Positions 36,963-45,891 of a stretch of 64,000 bases of DNA are shown here, in pieces. The position numbers were made by a program, and so were the translations under genes. The notes beneath the pieces are model-generated. The model saw only the letters and a list, made by a program, of their open reading frames with translations, had not been told where the DNA came from and did no database searches. Positions within the stretch are counted from its first letter, which is position 1. Every line of letters starts with the position of its first letter. Origin of the DNA: Clostridia bacterium (GTDB taxonomy: Bacteria > Bacillota > Clostridia > Christensenellales > Borkfalkiaceae); contig JAFQMD010000026.1 in the NCBI GenBank assembly GCA_017396365.1, positions 62,001 to 126,000 on the forward strand, given 5' to 3'.

Positions 36963-39900
36963 ATGAAAACAAACAAATTCTCATTGACAAAAGTTTTGTT
37001 ATGTGTATCGCTTGTTTTTGCAATGCTCGGCGCAAGTCTTTTCTTTGTTAATCAAAGCAAAAGCGTACGTGCAGCAGAAGAAATAGACGTAACGGATACT
37101 ATAACTATCACACGAGACGATTGGATGACAGAAAATGGAAACGCTACAGAAGATTGTACAACGTTCTCTATAAGAGTTAAAAATAATAATGGCGAAGGTT
37201 ACCGTTACGAATATCTTGTTGTAGATTCTTCAATTCAAGGTTATTGGAATAATAACGGGGCGACGTACACTAGCGCAAACGGTGGCGTTGACGTGATGGA
37301 GTATTTATATTTCAACGGTGAATCTGCAAGGTCGCTTGTGAACAAAAATAAAAATGGACAAACTTCTTTCAGCGGTACGACTTTCCCGCTTAGTGCGGCT
37401 GGGGAATATGCGCCTATAGCAATTGAAACCAGCGGTTCGTTTGCAAAAATGATGGTTTTAAATTCGTGGATGCCACAAGACGGTTTTACTCTTACTATAA
37501 AGAGCGGATTTAGACTTATTTTAAGTGATGGAAACGTTATAAAAACAACAAAAGACGTTTCGTTTAAGTATGCTGATGGCGCGATAGCTAAAGAGATCGT
37601 TGTTGAAGAAATAGACGTAACGGATACTATAACTATCACACGAGATGATTGGATGAGTGAAAACGCAAGCGATTCAAGAACCTACTCAATTAGAGTCAAT
37701 AAACCTGAGGGCGGATATCTTTACGAATATCTTGTAGCAGATTCTTCAATTCAAGGTTGTTGGAACGACCACGCGCAATTCGCTACAACCAACGGCGTAG
37801 ATATTATGGAGTATCTCCATTTTAACGGCGAGTCTGCAAGAAGTATTTCCAACAAAAACGATAGTGGAGAAACTTCTTATTCAAGTACTATAACATACCC
37901 GTGCGACCATGGAAAAGTATTTTGTCCTATTGCAGTAGAAACTAACAGCTCATTTTCAAAGATTGTTATTTTAAACGAATGGATTCCAACTGACGGTTTT
38001 ACTGTTACTATAAAGAGTGGTTTTAGACTTATTTTAAACGACGGAAAAGCTATAACTACTAAGTCTGACGTTACGTTCCTTATTACAAATACTATAAGTA
38101 AAGTAAGCGTAGGCGTGTTGTCGTTTGAAGGTTTGAGCGATACTATAGACGTTATGGGTGGTAAGGCTATCGGTCAACTTCCTGAAGTTCCCGTTCAAGC
38201 AGGTAAAGTTGGGTACTGGGCTGTTGACGGAGTAAAAATTACCGCTGACACGCTCTGGGCTTTTGATGGAAACAAAACCGCAACTGCATGCTATGCAACT
38301 GAAATTAAAGATCTTCTCACTGTAGAGTATTGGGAATCACCACATAGCGACGCAACTACGTCTTATTTTGTAATTAAGGCAAAGGGCGGAGATAATTATA
38401 CGATATTAGATTCTACTTTAAATTGCTACTGGAACGACAATAATAGAGCAAATTTAAACTGCGGATGCGATATAATGAGTTATATTTTGATTGACGGTGA
38501 GTCTGCTCGTTCACTCATTGATAAAAACAACGCAGATAAAACTTACGGTAAGCAAGGCGACACGTCCCCAATGCACATGGGTGGAGTATTTGCTCCCGTT
38601 GCAGTAGAAACGCCAGGCGCAGGATCTGCAGGATTATACGTTAGAGTTTTAAAGGAATTTAAAGATGAATTTATTATAACCGTAAAAGCAGGCTTTATGG
38701 CAAAACTTGTTGACGGTGAAGTGGTTATCTTATCAGAAGACGTAAATTATAAATTTAACAAAACGGCGGTAGGAAGAGAGTATACCGTATCTTTTGAAGG
38801 TGTTGATGAAGACGACGTAACCGTTTTTAACGGCGACAAACTTACTCTTCCAGCAATTCCCGAAAGAGCAGGATACGACGCTACTTGGAAAATCGGCGAA
38901 GATACCGTTGCAAACGAAATTGATTTCTGGTACAATGCAGACGTTACGGCAGTTGCAGTTTATACTGCTAAAACTTACACTTTAACTATTGACGGCGAAG
39001 ATCCTATTCAAGTAACTTACGACGAACCTATCGGAGAACTTCCTTCAAAAGTTGGTTACACCGTAACTTATACTGTTGACGGTAATCCTATCACTGCTGA
39101 AACTGTTTGGAATTTTGTCGAAGATAAGACGGCGGTTAAAACGGAAGTTGCAAACGTTTACACCTTGTCTTTTGAAGGTTTAGACGCAAGCGCTAACGTA
39201 GAAGTTACTTTCGACCAAGCAATCGGCGCGTTGCCTGAAGTTCCTACTCAACCTGGAAAGACTGGCAGATGGCTCGTTGACGGCGAAGAAATTACTGCCG
39301 ACACGGTTTGGACTATCGCTGAAAACAAGCAAGCAGTTGCAGATTACACTACTTTCTATACCGTAACCTTTAACGGTGAAAACGGTGTTGAAGTTGCTGA
39401 AAACGGAAAGGTTGACGCTCCACAAGATCCTACTAAGGAATCTACCGCTGAATTTGATTTCACATTCGACGGTTGGTACAACGGCGAAGATAAATGGGAT
39501 TTTGAAAACGACGTTGTTACCGAATCAATCGATCTTGTCGCAAAATTTGTAGAAAATAGAAGATCTTATGCAGTTACCTTTGACGGCGAAGACGAAACCG
39601 CAATCGCTTACGGCGAAAAGATTAACGAGCCTGTTGCTCCTACCAAAGCCGACACCGACGAATACACGTATACTTTCGACGGTTGGTACAACGGTGAAGA
39701 AAAGTGGGATTTTGAAAATGACGTAGTAACTGGCGAAGTTCATCTCGTTTCTAAGTTTAGTCAAGCAAAGAGAACTTACACCGTATCTTTCAACGTAACG
39801 GGTAAAGACGGCGTAACTTTACAAGATAAGACTGTTGAATACGGCTCTGAAGTTGATTTAAGCAACCTTTTAGAAGGTGTTGATTATAGCGGATATAACG

Positions 39901-40094
39901 TTGCAATTACCGTTAACGGCGTTGAAGTAGATTCTGTTACCGTTATCGCAAACGTAACCGTTGACGTAACTTTCACCGAAGTAAATAACGGTGGAAACGA
40001 AGGCGGTGGATGCGTAGGTAGCGTAGCAGGAGTTTCAATGCTCAGCGCCTTGTCGCTCCTTGCAGTTGCTTTCCTTAGAAAGAAGTCAAAATAA
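36963..40094 (+). CDS. Surface repeat protein with Gly/Cys-type C-terminal anchor
   Basis: The 1043-residue product has a signal peptide (cleavage near VRAAEE). Three copies of the 150-residue module also found in the giant upstream protein follow (about 40-215, 220-380, 445-600). Next is a run of short InlB/Listeria-Bacteroides-type repeats, including two near-identical WYNGEEKWDFENDVV units (about 600-990). The C-terminus is GGNEGGGCVGSVAGVSM followed by a hydrophobic stretch and RKKSK. That tripartite Gly-Cys/TM/basic tail resembles CTERM-type sorting signals rather than LPXTG. No catalytic motif was seen. A role in adhesion or glycan capture is inferred. Confidence 0.85.
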   Translation: MKTNKFSLTKVLLCVSLVFAMLGASLFFVNQSKSVRAAEEIDVTDTITITRDDWMTENGNATEDCTTFSIRVKNNNGEGYRYEYLVVDSSIQGYWNNNGATYTSANGGVDVMEYLYFNGESARSLVNKNKNGQTSFSGTTFPLSAAGEYAPIAIETSGSFAKMMVLNSWMPQDGFTLTIKSGFRLILSDGNVIKTTKDVSFKYADGAIAKEIVVEEIDVTDTITITRDDWMSENASDSRTYSIRVNKPEGGYLYEYLVADSSIQGCWNDHAQFATTNGVDIMEYLHFNGESARSISNKNDSGETSYSSTITYPCDHGKVFCPIAVETNSSFSKIVILNEWIPTDGFTVTIKSGFRLILNDGKAITTKSDVTFLITNTISKVSVGVLSFEGLSDTIDVMGGKAIGQLPEVPVQAGKVGYWAVDGVKITADTLWAFDGNKTATACYATEIKDLLTVEYWESPHSDATTSYFVIKAKGGDNYTILDSTLNCYWNDNNRANLNCGCDIMSYILIDGESARSLIDKNNADKTYGKQGDTSPMHMGGVFAPVAVETPGAGSAGLYVRVLKEFKDEFIITVKAGFMAKLVDGEVVILSEDVNYKFNKTAVGREYTVSFEGVDEDDVTVFNGDKLTLPAIPERAGYDATWKIGEDTVANEIDFWYNADVTAVAVYTAKTYTLTIDGEDPIQVTYDEPIGELPSKVGYTVTYTVDGNPITAETVWNFVEDKTAVKTEVANVYTLSFEGLDASANVEVTFDQAIGALPEVPTQPGKTGRWLVDGEEITADTVWTIAENKQAVADYTTFYTVTFNGENGVEVAENGKVDAPQDPTKESTAEFDFTFDGWYNGEDKWDFENDVVTESIDLVAKFVENRRSYAVTFDGEDETAIAYGEKINEPVAPTKADTDEYTYTFDGWYNGEEKWDFENDVVTGEVHLVSKFSQAKRTYTVSFNVTGKDGVTLQDKTVEYGSEVDLSNLLEGVDYSGYNVAITVNGVEVDSVTVIANVTVDVTFTEVNNGGNEGGGCVGSVAGVSMLSALSLLAVAFLRKKSK
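37178..37553. repeat. Partner of the near-identical DNA block at 31390-31765
   Basis: This block encodes the first module of the 1043-residue protein. The second module (from about 37610) opens again with nearly the same GAAATAGACGTAACGGATAC sequence seen at 37078, so module duplication has also occurred within this gene. Confidence 0.8.
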
Positions 40095-40107
40095 TATAAA
40101 CTTAAAT

Positions 40108-40144
40108 TAGCCGTCCGCGACTATCGTTGCGGACGGCTATTATT
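40108..40144 (+). terminator. Intrinsic terminator of the 1043-residue surface protein gene
   Basis: A perfect 11-bp GC-rich stem (40108-40118 with 40129-40139) is followed by a TTATTTT tract, 14 nt after the stop. Confidence 0.85.
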
Positions 40145-40196
40145 TTAATAAAAAGGTGTAAAATCTTCGAAAAACCCCTTAATTTTTAACCAAAGA

Positions 40197-40225
40197 TTGA
40201 CAAAATTCTTTAGTAATAGTATAAT
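40197..40225 (+). promoter_or_regulatory. Promoter of the GH92 gene
   Basis: TTGACA (40197-40202) and TATAAT (40220-40225) are 17 bp apart. The GH92 ATG follows 51 nt later with TTAGGAG. Confidence 0.85.
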
Positions 40226-40276
40226 ATAAGAGTATATACTATTTGAAAAATTTTCTATGTATAATTAGGAGAAAAA

Positions 40277-42304
40277 ATGAAGTACGTTGATTTAGTTAAT
40301 ATAAAGCAGGGGACTAATTCTGCAAGGAGATTTTCTCATGGGAATACTCTTCCGCTCGTTTGTTTACCAAACGCAATGAATATGTTTGCTCCTCAAACAG
40401 ATTCAAGCAGAGGCCCTTGGTATTATCATCCCACAGATAGAAGTTTTGAAGGCGTGCGTCTTACCCATCAACCGAGCCCTTGGGCTGGGGATTTTTCTCA
40501 TATTTGCTTTTTACCGCAAAACGATAAATTATACGTAGATCCTGCGCTTCGTTGGTCGGGTTTTCGCCCTGAAAACGCAGTTTTAAAGCCGTATTTAATG
40601 GAATATTATTTGCTTAGATATAGAACTAATTTTCGACTTGCCCCAACCGAAAGGGGCGCGATTATGTCAATCGATGCGTCTGAAAATGAAAAGAAACCTA
40701 TTTTTTCAATTATTCCGTTTGATTTTAAAACTGAAATTAACGTAGATAAAGCCACAAATACCGTTTCTGGTTTTACTTGTGGATATACCGAAGCCCCGTT
40801 TAGAGATGATTTTAAGATGTATTTTACCCTTGCCTTCGACTGCGATATCGACGGGGTTAGCACTCAGAGAATAAGTGATAAAGCCGAGGCTGTCGGCGTG
40901 CATTTGTCTAAAAGTAAATATACGGTAAAAGTTGCAACTTCATTTATTAGCATTGAACAGGCAAAACTTAACTTGCAAAACGAACTTGGCGATAGGTCTT
41001 TTGACGACGTCGTAAAAACTGCTGAAAACGAGTGGGAAAACCTTTTATCAAGGCTTCAAGTTGAAGGCGATGAAAAGATTGTAAAAACTTTTTATTCTTG
41101 CCTTTATAGAGCGTTCGTTTTTCCAAACAAATTTTATGAAATAGCAAGCGACGGCAAGCCTTATCACGCAGTCCCTCAATACGGTATTGTAAAAGAGGGC
41201 GTGTCTTATACGAATAACGGATTTTGGGATACTTACAGAACGGTTTACTCGCTATATTCAATAGTTCGCCCTGAAATTGTAAACGAGATTATCGAGGGGT
41301 ATTTAAACGTTTACGACGATACTGGAGTTCTTCCAAGATGGCTTACTCCGTCTGAAGTAAACTATATGCCAGGTACGTTAATCGAAGCGGTTTTTGCCGA
41401 TATGGTAGCGAAGAACTTATTGACTGAAAATAATAAAAAGCGCGTCTATAAGTCGGTTATCGCTAATTCTGAGTTTAATTCTGACGGCGTTAAGGTAGCG
41501 AGAAAGTGTAGAAACGACTACGAAACTTTAGGCTACGTTCCTTACGATAAGTGCGCTGAAAGCGTAAACGAAACCTTAGATTCGGCGTACGGCGATTATT
41601 GTATTTCGGTTATTGCAAGAGCAATGGGCGAATATAAAGTTGCCGATAAATATTTTGAGCGTAGTAAAAACTATGCTAATTTGTTTGACAGTAAGACTGG
41701 ATTTATGCGACCTAAACACAGCGACGGAACTTTTAAAGAGCCTTTTGATTGTTTTGACTGGGGTGGAGATTATACTGAAGGTGGAGCATGGCAAAATTCT
41801 TTTGCAGTTCCGCACGATTATGAAGGTCTTGCAAAACTTTACGGCGGAAAGGAAAATTTCTTAAAGAAAATAGACGAACTTATTGCCACTCCACCGTATT
41901 ATATCGTTGGTGGCTATCCGCTTGAAATACACGAAATGGCTGAAATGGCGGCTGTAGATTTTGGTCAATGCGCAATTTCAAATCAACCGTGTTTCCATAT
42001 TCCTTTTATGTATGCGGAATTTGGCGAACAAGAAAAATCTAAAGCTATAGTTAAATCTATGGTTGATACCGTATTTTCTCATTTTGACGATGGTTTCCCC
42101 GGCGATGAGGACAACGGAACGATGGCTTGTTGGTACGTCTTTGCAACGCTCGGATTTTATCCAACTTGCCCTGGTAAATTAGACTACACGGTTAGCGGTT
42201 CTTTGCTCTGCGGAGCAAAATTAGTCGCTGATGGCAAAGAGATTGATTTAAACGAAAGAATTAAGGGAAAACTTAAAGTAAACCATTTCGACTTAATTAA
42301 ATAA
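40277..42304 (+). CDS. GH92 alpha-mannosidase
   Basis: GH92 enzymes are calcium-dependent inverting exo-alpha-mannosidases (1,2-, 1,3- or related linkages). The 675-residue product has the N-terminal beta-sandwich (VDLVNIKQGTNS, PLVCLPNAMNMFAPQT). The helical barrel carries YTNNGFWDTYRTVYSLYSIV, and the hallmark GDEDNGTMACWYVFATLGFYP sits at about residues 609-629. It lacks a signal peptide, unlike many Bacteroides homologues, so it acts in the cytoplasm on imported oligosaccharides. It has its own promoter and is a single gene rather than part of the GH38 operon. Linkage specificity cannot be read from the sequence. Confidence 0.94.
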   Translation: MKYVDLVNIKQGTNSARRFSHGNTLPLVCLPNAMNMFAPQTDSSRGPWYYHPTDRSFEGVRLTHQPSPWAGDFSHICFLPQNDKLYVDPALRWSGFRPENAVLKPYLMEYYLLRYRTNFRLAPTERGAIMSIDASENEKKPIFSIIPFDFKTEINVDKATNTVSGFTCGYTEAPFRDDFKMYFTLAFDCDIDGVSTQRISDKAEAVGVHLSKSKYTVKVATSFISIEQAKLNLQNELGDRSFDDVVKTAENEWENLLSRLQVEGDEKIVKTFYSCLYRAFVFPNKFYEIASDGKPYHAVPQYGIVKEGVSYTNNGFWDTYRTVYSLYSIVRPEIVNEIIEGYLNVYDDTGVLPRWLTPSEVNYMPGTLIEAVFADMVAKNLLTENNKKRVYKSVIANSEFNSDGVKVARKCRNDYETLGYVPYDKCAESVNETLDSAYGDYCISVIARAMGEYKVADKYFERSKNYANLFDSKTGFMRPKHSDGTFKEPFDCFDWGGDYTEGGAWQNSFAVPHDYEGLAKLYGGKENFLKKIDELIATPPYYIVGGYPLEIHEMAEMAAVDFGQCAISNQPCFHIPFMYAEFGEQEKSKAIVKSMVDTVFSHFDDGFPGDEDNGTMACWYVFATLGFYPTCPGKLDYTVSGSLLCGAKLVADGKEIDLNERIKGKLKVNHFDLIK

Positions 42305-42323
42305 GTTTAAAAAGGAGTGTATT

Positions 42324-42530
42324 ATGCTTGAATTAGGTATTTCGGCAATTCTTACTATTTTAGCAATAATAATCGTAATAAAGGTTACGGGTAAAATTTT
42401 AAAAATAGTTTTAACTCTTGCTTTAGTTGCAGGTATAGTTTATTTCGTTTCGTCTTTTATTACGTCGGGCTTTAATTTTGGATTATCGCCGAGTTTAATT
42501 GATTTCGCGCGCCTTGTTTTTCTGCGATAA
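42324..42530 (+). CDS. Small hydrophobic membrane protein
   Basis: The 68-residue product consists largely of two hydrophobic stretches (residues about 5-20 and 27-48: ILTILAIIIVIKV, IVLTLALVAGIVYFVSSF), so it is likely a small integral membrane protein. AAAAGGAG lies 7 nt before the ATG, which supports real translation. It follows the GH92 gene by 19 nt. I do not recognise the family. Confidence 0.65.
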   Translation: MLELGISAILTILAIIIVIKVTGKILKIVLTLALVAGIVYFVSSFITSGFNFGLSPSLIDFARLVFLR

Positions 42531-42602
42531 TCGACTTATAGCCACATTTGTTTTGAAAAATAATAAAAACTTTCAAAAATTTTATTAAATTTTCGTTTTT
42601 TA

Positions 42603-42632
42603 TTGACAATTTATGGGTATAAGTAGTATAAT
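42603..42632 (+). promoter_or_regulatory. Promoter of the small DUF4177-like/YidD gene pair
   Basis: TTGACA (42603-42608) and TATAAT (42627-42632) are 18 bp apart. A small AATGCAT/ATGCATT inverted repeat lies in the leader, ahead of AGGAGG. Confidence 0.8.
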
Positions 42633-42678
42633 ATTCGTATCTAATGCATAAAAATGCATTTATTAGGAGGATTCACAA

Positions 42679-42903
42679 ATGATTTACAAAGCAGTTCCAG
42701 GACCAAAGACGGTTGTTATTAAAGGCGACAATCTTCAAAGCGCATGCGATTACTTCGCAGACATCATCAACAACGAAGCTAAAGCAGGTTGGACTTACGT
42801 TTCTATGGAAACTATCAACACCTACGAAGTAAAGGGTTGTTTATGGAATAAACATTCTGTAACTCACACCATTTACATGCTCATCTTCTGCAAGGACGCT
42901 TAA
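42679..42903 (+). CDS. Small DUF4177-like protein
   Basis: The 74-residue product starts MIYKAVPGPKTVVIKG, followed by a helix (SACDYFADIINNEAKAGW) and TYVSMETINTYEVKGCLW. The layout of a strand, a helix ending in AGWxxV, then strands resembles the small DUF4177 domain (YEY...V.LN.. GWE...). It is probably a soluble cytoplasmic protein of unknown role. TTAGGAGG precedes the ATG with ideal spacing. It lies 3 nt before the YidD gene. Confidence 0.7.
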   Translation: MIYKAVPGPKTVVIKGDNLQSACDYFADIINNEAKAGWTYVSMETINTYEVKGCLWNKHSVTHTIYMLIFCKDA

Positions 42904-42906
42904 GGT

Positions 42907-43386
42907 TTGAAGGAAGACGAAAAGCAGACGTTTGACCATTTGCCAACGGCAGAAGAATTGTTACGCGCATACGCGTCGAGTGACGAAGTAGATACCGCGT
43001 CGATTTATTATAAAAGGAATAACGTCAGACCAAAACTTAATCTTTGGCGCGTACTTTTGTACGCGCTCATTGTTTTATGCGTATCTACCGTAATTTCCCT
43101 TTTCGTTTACGATACGTCTAAATCAATTCTTTGGGCTATTTTAACGGGTATATTCGTCATTTTAGGCGTTATAATTATCTTTATTAAACGCGTTTTCGTA
43201 TGGCTCGTTAAACTTTATCAAAGGGTTGCGCCCGATTCGGTTAGAAACAGATGCCGTTTTGAGCCGTCTTGCTCGCAGTATATGATTTTGGCAATCGAAA
43301 AATACGGTTTTTTTAAAGGTGTAAAAAAGGGTTGGGACAGGCTTAAAAGGTGCGTTCCGCCAAACAGTGGGTACGATTTACCGTAA
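42907..43386 (+). CDS. yidD: YidD-family protein with N-terminal membrane extension
   Basis: YidD assists YidC-dependent membrane protein insertion. The C-terminal domain (about residues 95-155) is diagnostic: VKLYQRVAPDSVRNRCRFEPSCSQYMILAIEKYG, then GWDRLKRCVPPNSGYD, with conserved cysteines. The usual YidD is 70-90 residues. This one is 159, with an acidic N-terminus (residues 1-45) and two hydrophobic segments (about 50-85). The start is a TTG at 42907, 4 nt after the upstream stop with AAGG just before it; it is chosen because no ATG exists before the conserved domain. Unusually, it is not next to rnpA or yidC. Confidence 0.88.
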   Translation: MKEDEKQTFDHLPTAEELLRAYASSDEVDTASIYYKRNNVRPKLNLWRVLLYALIVLCVSTVISLFVYDTSKSILWAILTGIFVILGVIIIFIKRVFVWLVKLYQRVAPDSVRNRCRFEPSCSQYMILAIEKYGFFKGVKKGWDRLKRCVPPNSGYDLP

Positions 43387-43402
43387 AACAAAATTAACGA
43401 TT

Positions 43403-43429
43403 AACGCTTGCTTTTTGCAGGCGTTTTTT
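43403..43429 (+). terminator. Intrinsic terminator after yidD
   Basis: A 9-bp stem with one G-T wobble (43403-43411 with 43417-43425) is followed by a T6 run. Confidence 0.8.
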
Positions 43430-43473
43430 GTTTTTTTGGATTAAAAAATTTTCACTAAATTTTGTAAAAACTG

Positions 43474-43517
43474 TTGAACTTTATATTTAGTTGTGTTATT
43501 CTTTTAAAAGAATAACA
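43474..43517 (+). promoter_or_regulatory. Promoter with a 24-bp perfect palindrome over the -10
   Basis: TTGAAC (43474-43479) and TATTCT (43497-43502) are 17 bp apart. The perfect palindrome at 43494-43517 has half site TGTTATTCTTTT and covers the -10 and the expected start point, a position typical for a repressor operator. It precedes the GH2 gene at 43534. No matching copy was noticed near the three regulators in the window. Confidence 0.7.
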
Positions 43518-43533
43518 AATTTAGGTGAATTAT

Positions 43534-45891
43534 ATGCGTGATTTTGTAAATTTAAACAACTGGAAACTTTGTTTTGCCGAAAATTCAAAAGTAGAAAAAG
43601 ACGGAATTGTTTTAAAGACCGTTCAAGATGCAAAAGAGAGCGGTTTAAAAACTCTCGACGCTACCGTTCCGGGATGCTACGAACTCGATTTTATGAGAGA
43701 AGGGCTTTTGGGCGACGTTTACGTTGGGACTAACTGCTTAGACACTCAAAAACTTGAAAATTTACATTTTTATTACTATACCGAGTTTGATTTTGAAAAA
43801 AGAGAAGACATGGACAACGTTTTGTCTTTTGAAGGAATAGATACGGTTGCTGAAATCTTTTTGGACGGAGAAAAAATCGGGTTCGTTGAAAATATGCACC
43901 ACGCCCACCGTTTTAGTTTGAACAATCTAAAAAGCGGTAGGCATTCTCTTTTAGTTCATATTCTTCCCGTTTGCATTTACGCAAGGCAGTTTGACATTCC
44001 TGCAATGTGTTTTGGTATGAAATACAATCACGACGCAATAGAAGTCAGAAAGTCGGGCTCTATGTTCGGTTGGGATATTATGCCAAGGCTTGTTTCTGCT
44101 GGAATTTGGAAGCCCGTTAAAATTGAATATCTCAAAAAGTCGAGAATTAAAGACCCGTTTGTTTATCTTGAAAGAATTTTCGACGGTGGCAAATCTGCTA
44201 GCATAGTAGTAACTTTTAAAATTGAAAGCGACCAAGATTTTATTGCTGATTTTAACGTTAGAGTTAAGGGTAAGTGCGGGAAAAGCGAGTTTTTTGAAGA
44301 ACTTAAGCCGTTTTGCGCCCATAACAAGTTGTCTTTATTAGTCGAAAATCCAAAATTATGGTGGCCGAAAAATTACGGCGAGCAAAATCTTTACGACGTT
44401 GAGTTTACCCTTTTAAAAGGCGACGAAGAAGTTGATAAGGTAACTATAAAAACAGGACTTAGAAAAGTGTGGCTTAAAAGAACTTCGTGCCAAGGCGAAA
44501 ACGGAGATTTCAGTTTTTATATAAACGAAAAACGAATTTTCGTAACCGGCACGAACTGGGTTCCTACCGACGCCTTTCCGTCCCGTCACGACGATTATAC
44601 TTTAAGAGATTTAGAATTTACAAACGACCTTGGCTGTAATATGATTAGATGCTGGGGTGGAAATACTTATCCGAGTAAGTTACTCTACGATTATTGCGAC
44701 GAACACGGCATTATGATTTGGCAAGATTTTTCGTTTGGTTGCGGACATTATCCAGACGACGAAAGGCTTTGCAATTTGGTAAGAGAAGAAATTAAACAAG
44801 TAGTTATTGAGAGAAGAAATCACCCGTCTCTCGTTCTTTGGGCAGGCGATAACGAGTGCGACAGTTTCGTCGTGTACAACTGGGAAACGCCGAGAAGTCC
44901 CGACGAACAAGTCGCGTTCTTAAATCCAAATTATAATAAACTCACTCGCGACGTAATACTTAGAGAACTTAGAAATCACGACGCGTCAAGACCGTATCTT
45001 CCGTCATCTCCGTATATCGACGAAGAGGCGTATCTTAAAGGTATGCCGTCCGAATCACACATTTGGGGACCGAGAGATTTCTTTAAAGGCGAATATTATA
45101 CTACGAGAGATTGCCATTTTGCATCTGAAATCGGCTATCACGGATGCCCGTCGCCCAAGTCGATTGAAAAGTTTATAACTAAGGAAAACTTGCCCTATAA
45201 GTCGATTAAAGAGATATATGACAATGCAGAGTGGCTTATTCACGCAGCGGGAATCGAGCCGTACGTAAAGGGAAATCCTTACGCGTATAGACTTCCGCTT
45301 ATGGTCAGTCAAGTCGAGCGAATTTTCGGTAGCGCGTTGGATGATTTAGACGGTTTTGCTCGTCAAAGTCAAATTTCGCAAGCCGAAGCAAAGAAATTCT
45401 TTATCGAAACTTTTAGAGCGCAAAAATGGAAAAAGACGGGTATATTATGGTGGAACGTTATAGACGGTTGGCCACAAATTTCCGACGCTATTATCGACTG
45501 GTACGGCACGAGAAAACTTGCATACCATTATATAAAAAGAAGTCAAGCGCCACTTTGTTTTATATTTGACGAGCCAAAAAACGGCTACCTTAACTTAATT
45601 GCTACTAACGATTCTCTAAACGACGAAAGCGGAGAATACACGGTAACCGATTTGTCAAACGATAAAGTAGTTGCAAGTGGAAATTACAAGGTAAATTCTG
45701 CGGATAAAGTAACCGTTACGACTGTAAAAGAAACGCCTAATTCTTTCTATTTGATAGAGTGGAAATTTAGCGGTGGCAAGGGTAAAAACCATTTCGCAAC
45801 TACAATCGGCGACGGATGGACTTATGAAAATTATAAAAAATGCATGCAAAAAGCAGGCTTTTACGACGAGTTTGAAGGGTTTAAAAAATGA
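43534..45891 (+). CDS. GH2 beta-mannosidase-like glycosidase
   Basis: The 785-residue product has GH2/beta-mannosidase architecture: N-terminal VPGCYELDFMREGLLG, FEGIDTVAEIFLDGEKIG and GWDIMPRLVSAGIWKPV, then the barrel motif NMIRCWGGNTYPSKLLYDYC. The acid/base lies in WAGDNECDS (E441), where most beta-mannosidases have GNNE or GGNE, and the nucleophile lies in ASEIGYHG (E532). The variant acid/base loop suggests an altered substrate. The ATG at 43534 is preferred to the GTG at 43525 because TTAGGTG lies about 7 nt upstream. It is cytoplasmic. It overlaps the following metallophosphoesterase gene by 4 nt. Confidence 0.9.
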   Translation: MRDFVNLNNWKLCFAENSKVEKDGIVLKTVQDAKESGLKTLDATVPGCYELDFMREGLLGDVYVGTNCLDTQKLENLHFYYYTEFDFEKREDMDNVLSFEGIDTVAEIFLDGEKIGFVENMHHAHRFSLNNLKSGRHSLLVHILPVCIYARQFDIPAMCFGMKYNHDAIEVRKSGSMFGWDIMPRLVSAGIWKPVKIEYLKKSRIKDPFVYLERIFDGGKSASIVVTFKIESDQDFIADFNVRVKGKCGKSEFFEELKPFCAHNKLSLLVENPKLWWPKNYGEQNLYDVEFTLLKGDEEVDKVTIKTGLRKVWLKRTSCQGENGDFSFYINEKRIFVTGTNWVPTDAFPSRHDDYTLRDLEFTNDLGCNMIRCWGGNTYPSKLLYDYCDEHGIMIWQDFSFGCGHYPDDERLCNLVREEIKQVVIERRNHPSLVLWAGDNECDSFVVYNWETPRSPDEQVAFLNPNYNKLTRDVILRELRNHDASRPYLPSSPYIDEEAYLKGMPSESHIWGPRDFFKGEYYTTRDCHFASEIGYHGCPSPKSIEKFITKENLPYKSIKEIYDNAEWLIHAAGIEPYVKGNPYAYRLPLMVSQVERIFGSALDDLDGFARQSQISQAEAKKFFIETFRAQKWKKTGILWWNVIDGWPQISDAIIDWYGTRKLAYHYIKRSQAPLCFIFDEPKNGYLNLIATNDSLNDESGEYTVTDLSNDKVVASGNYKVNSADKVTVTTVKETPNSFYLIEWKFSGGKGKNHFATTIGDGWTYENYKKCMQKAGFYDEFEGFKK

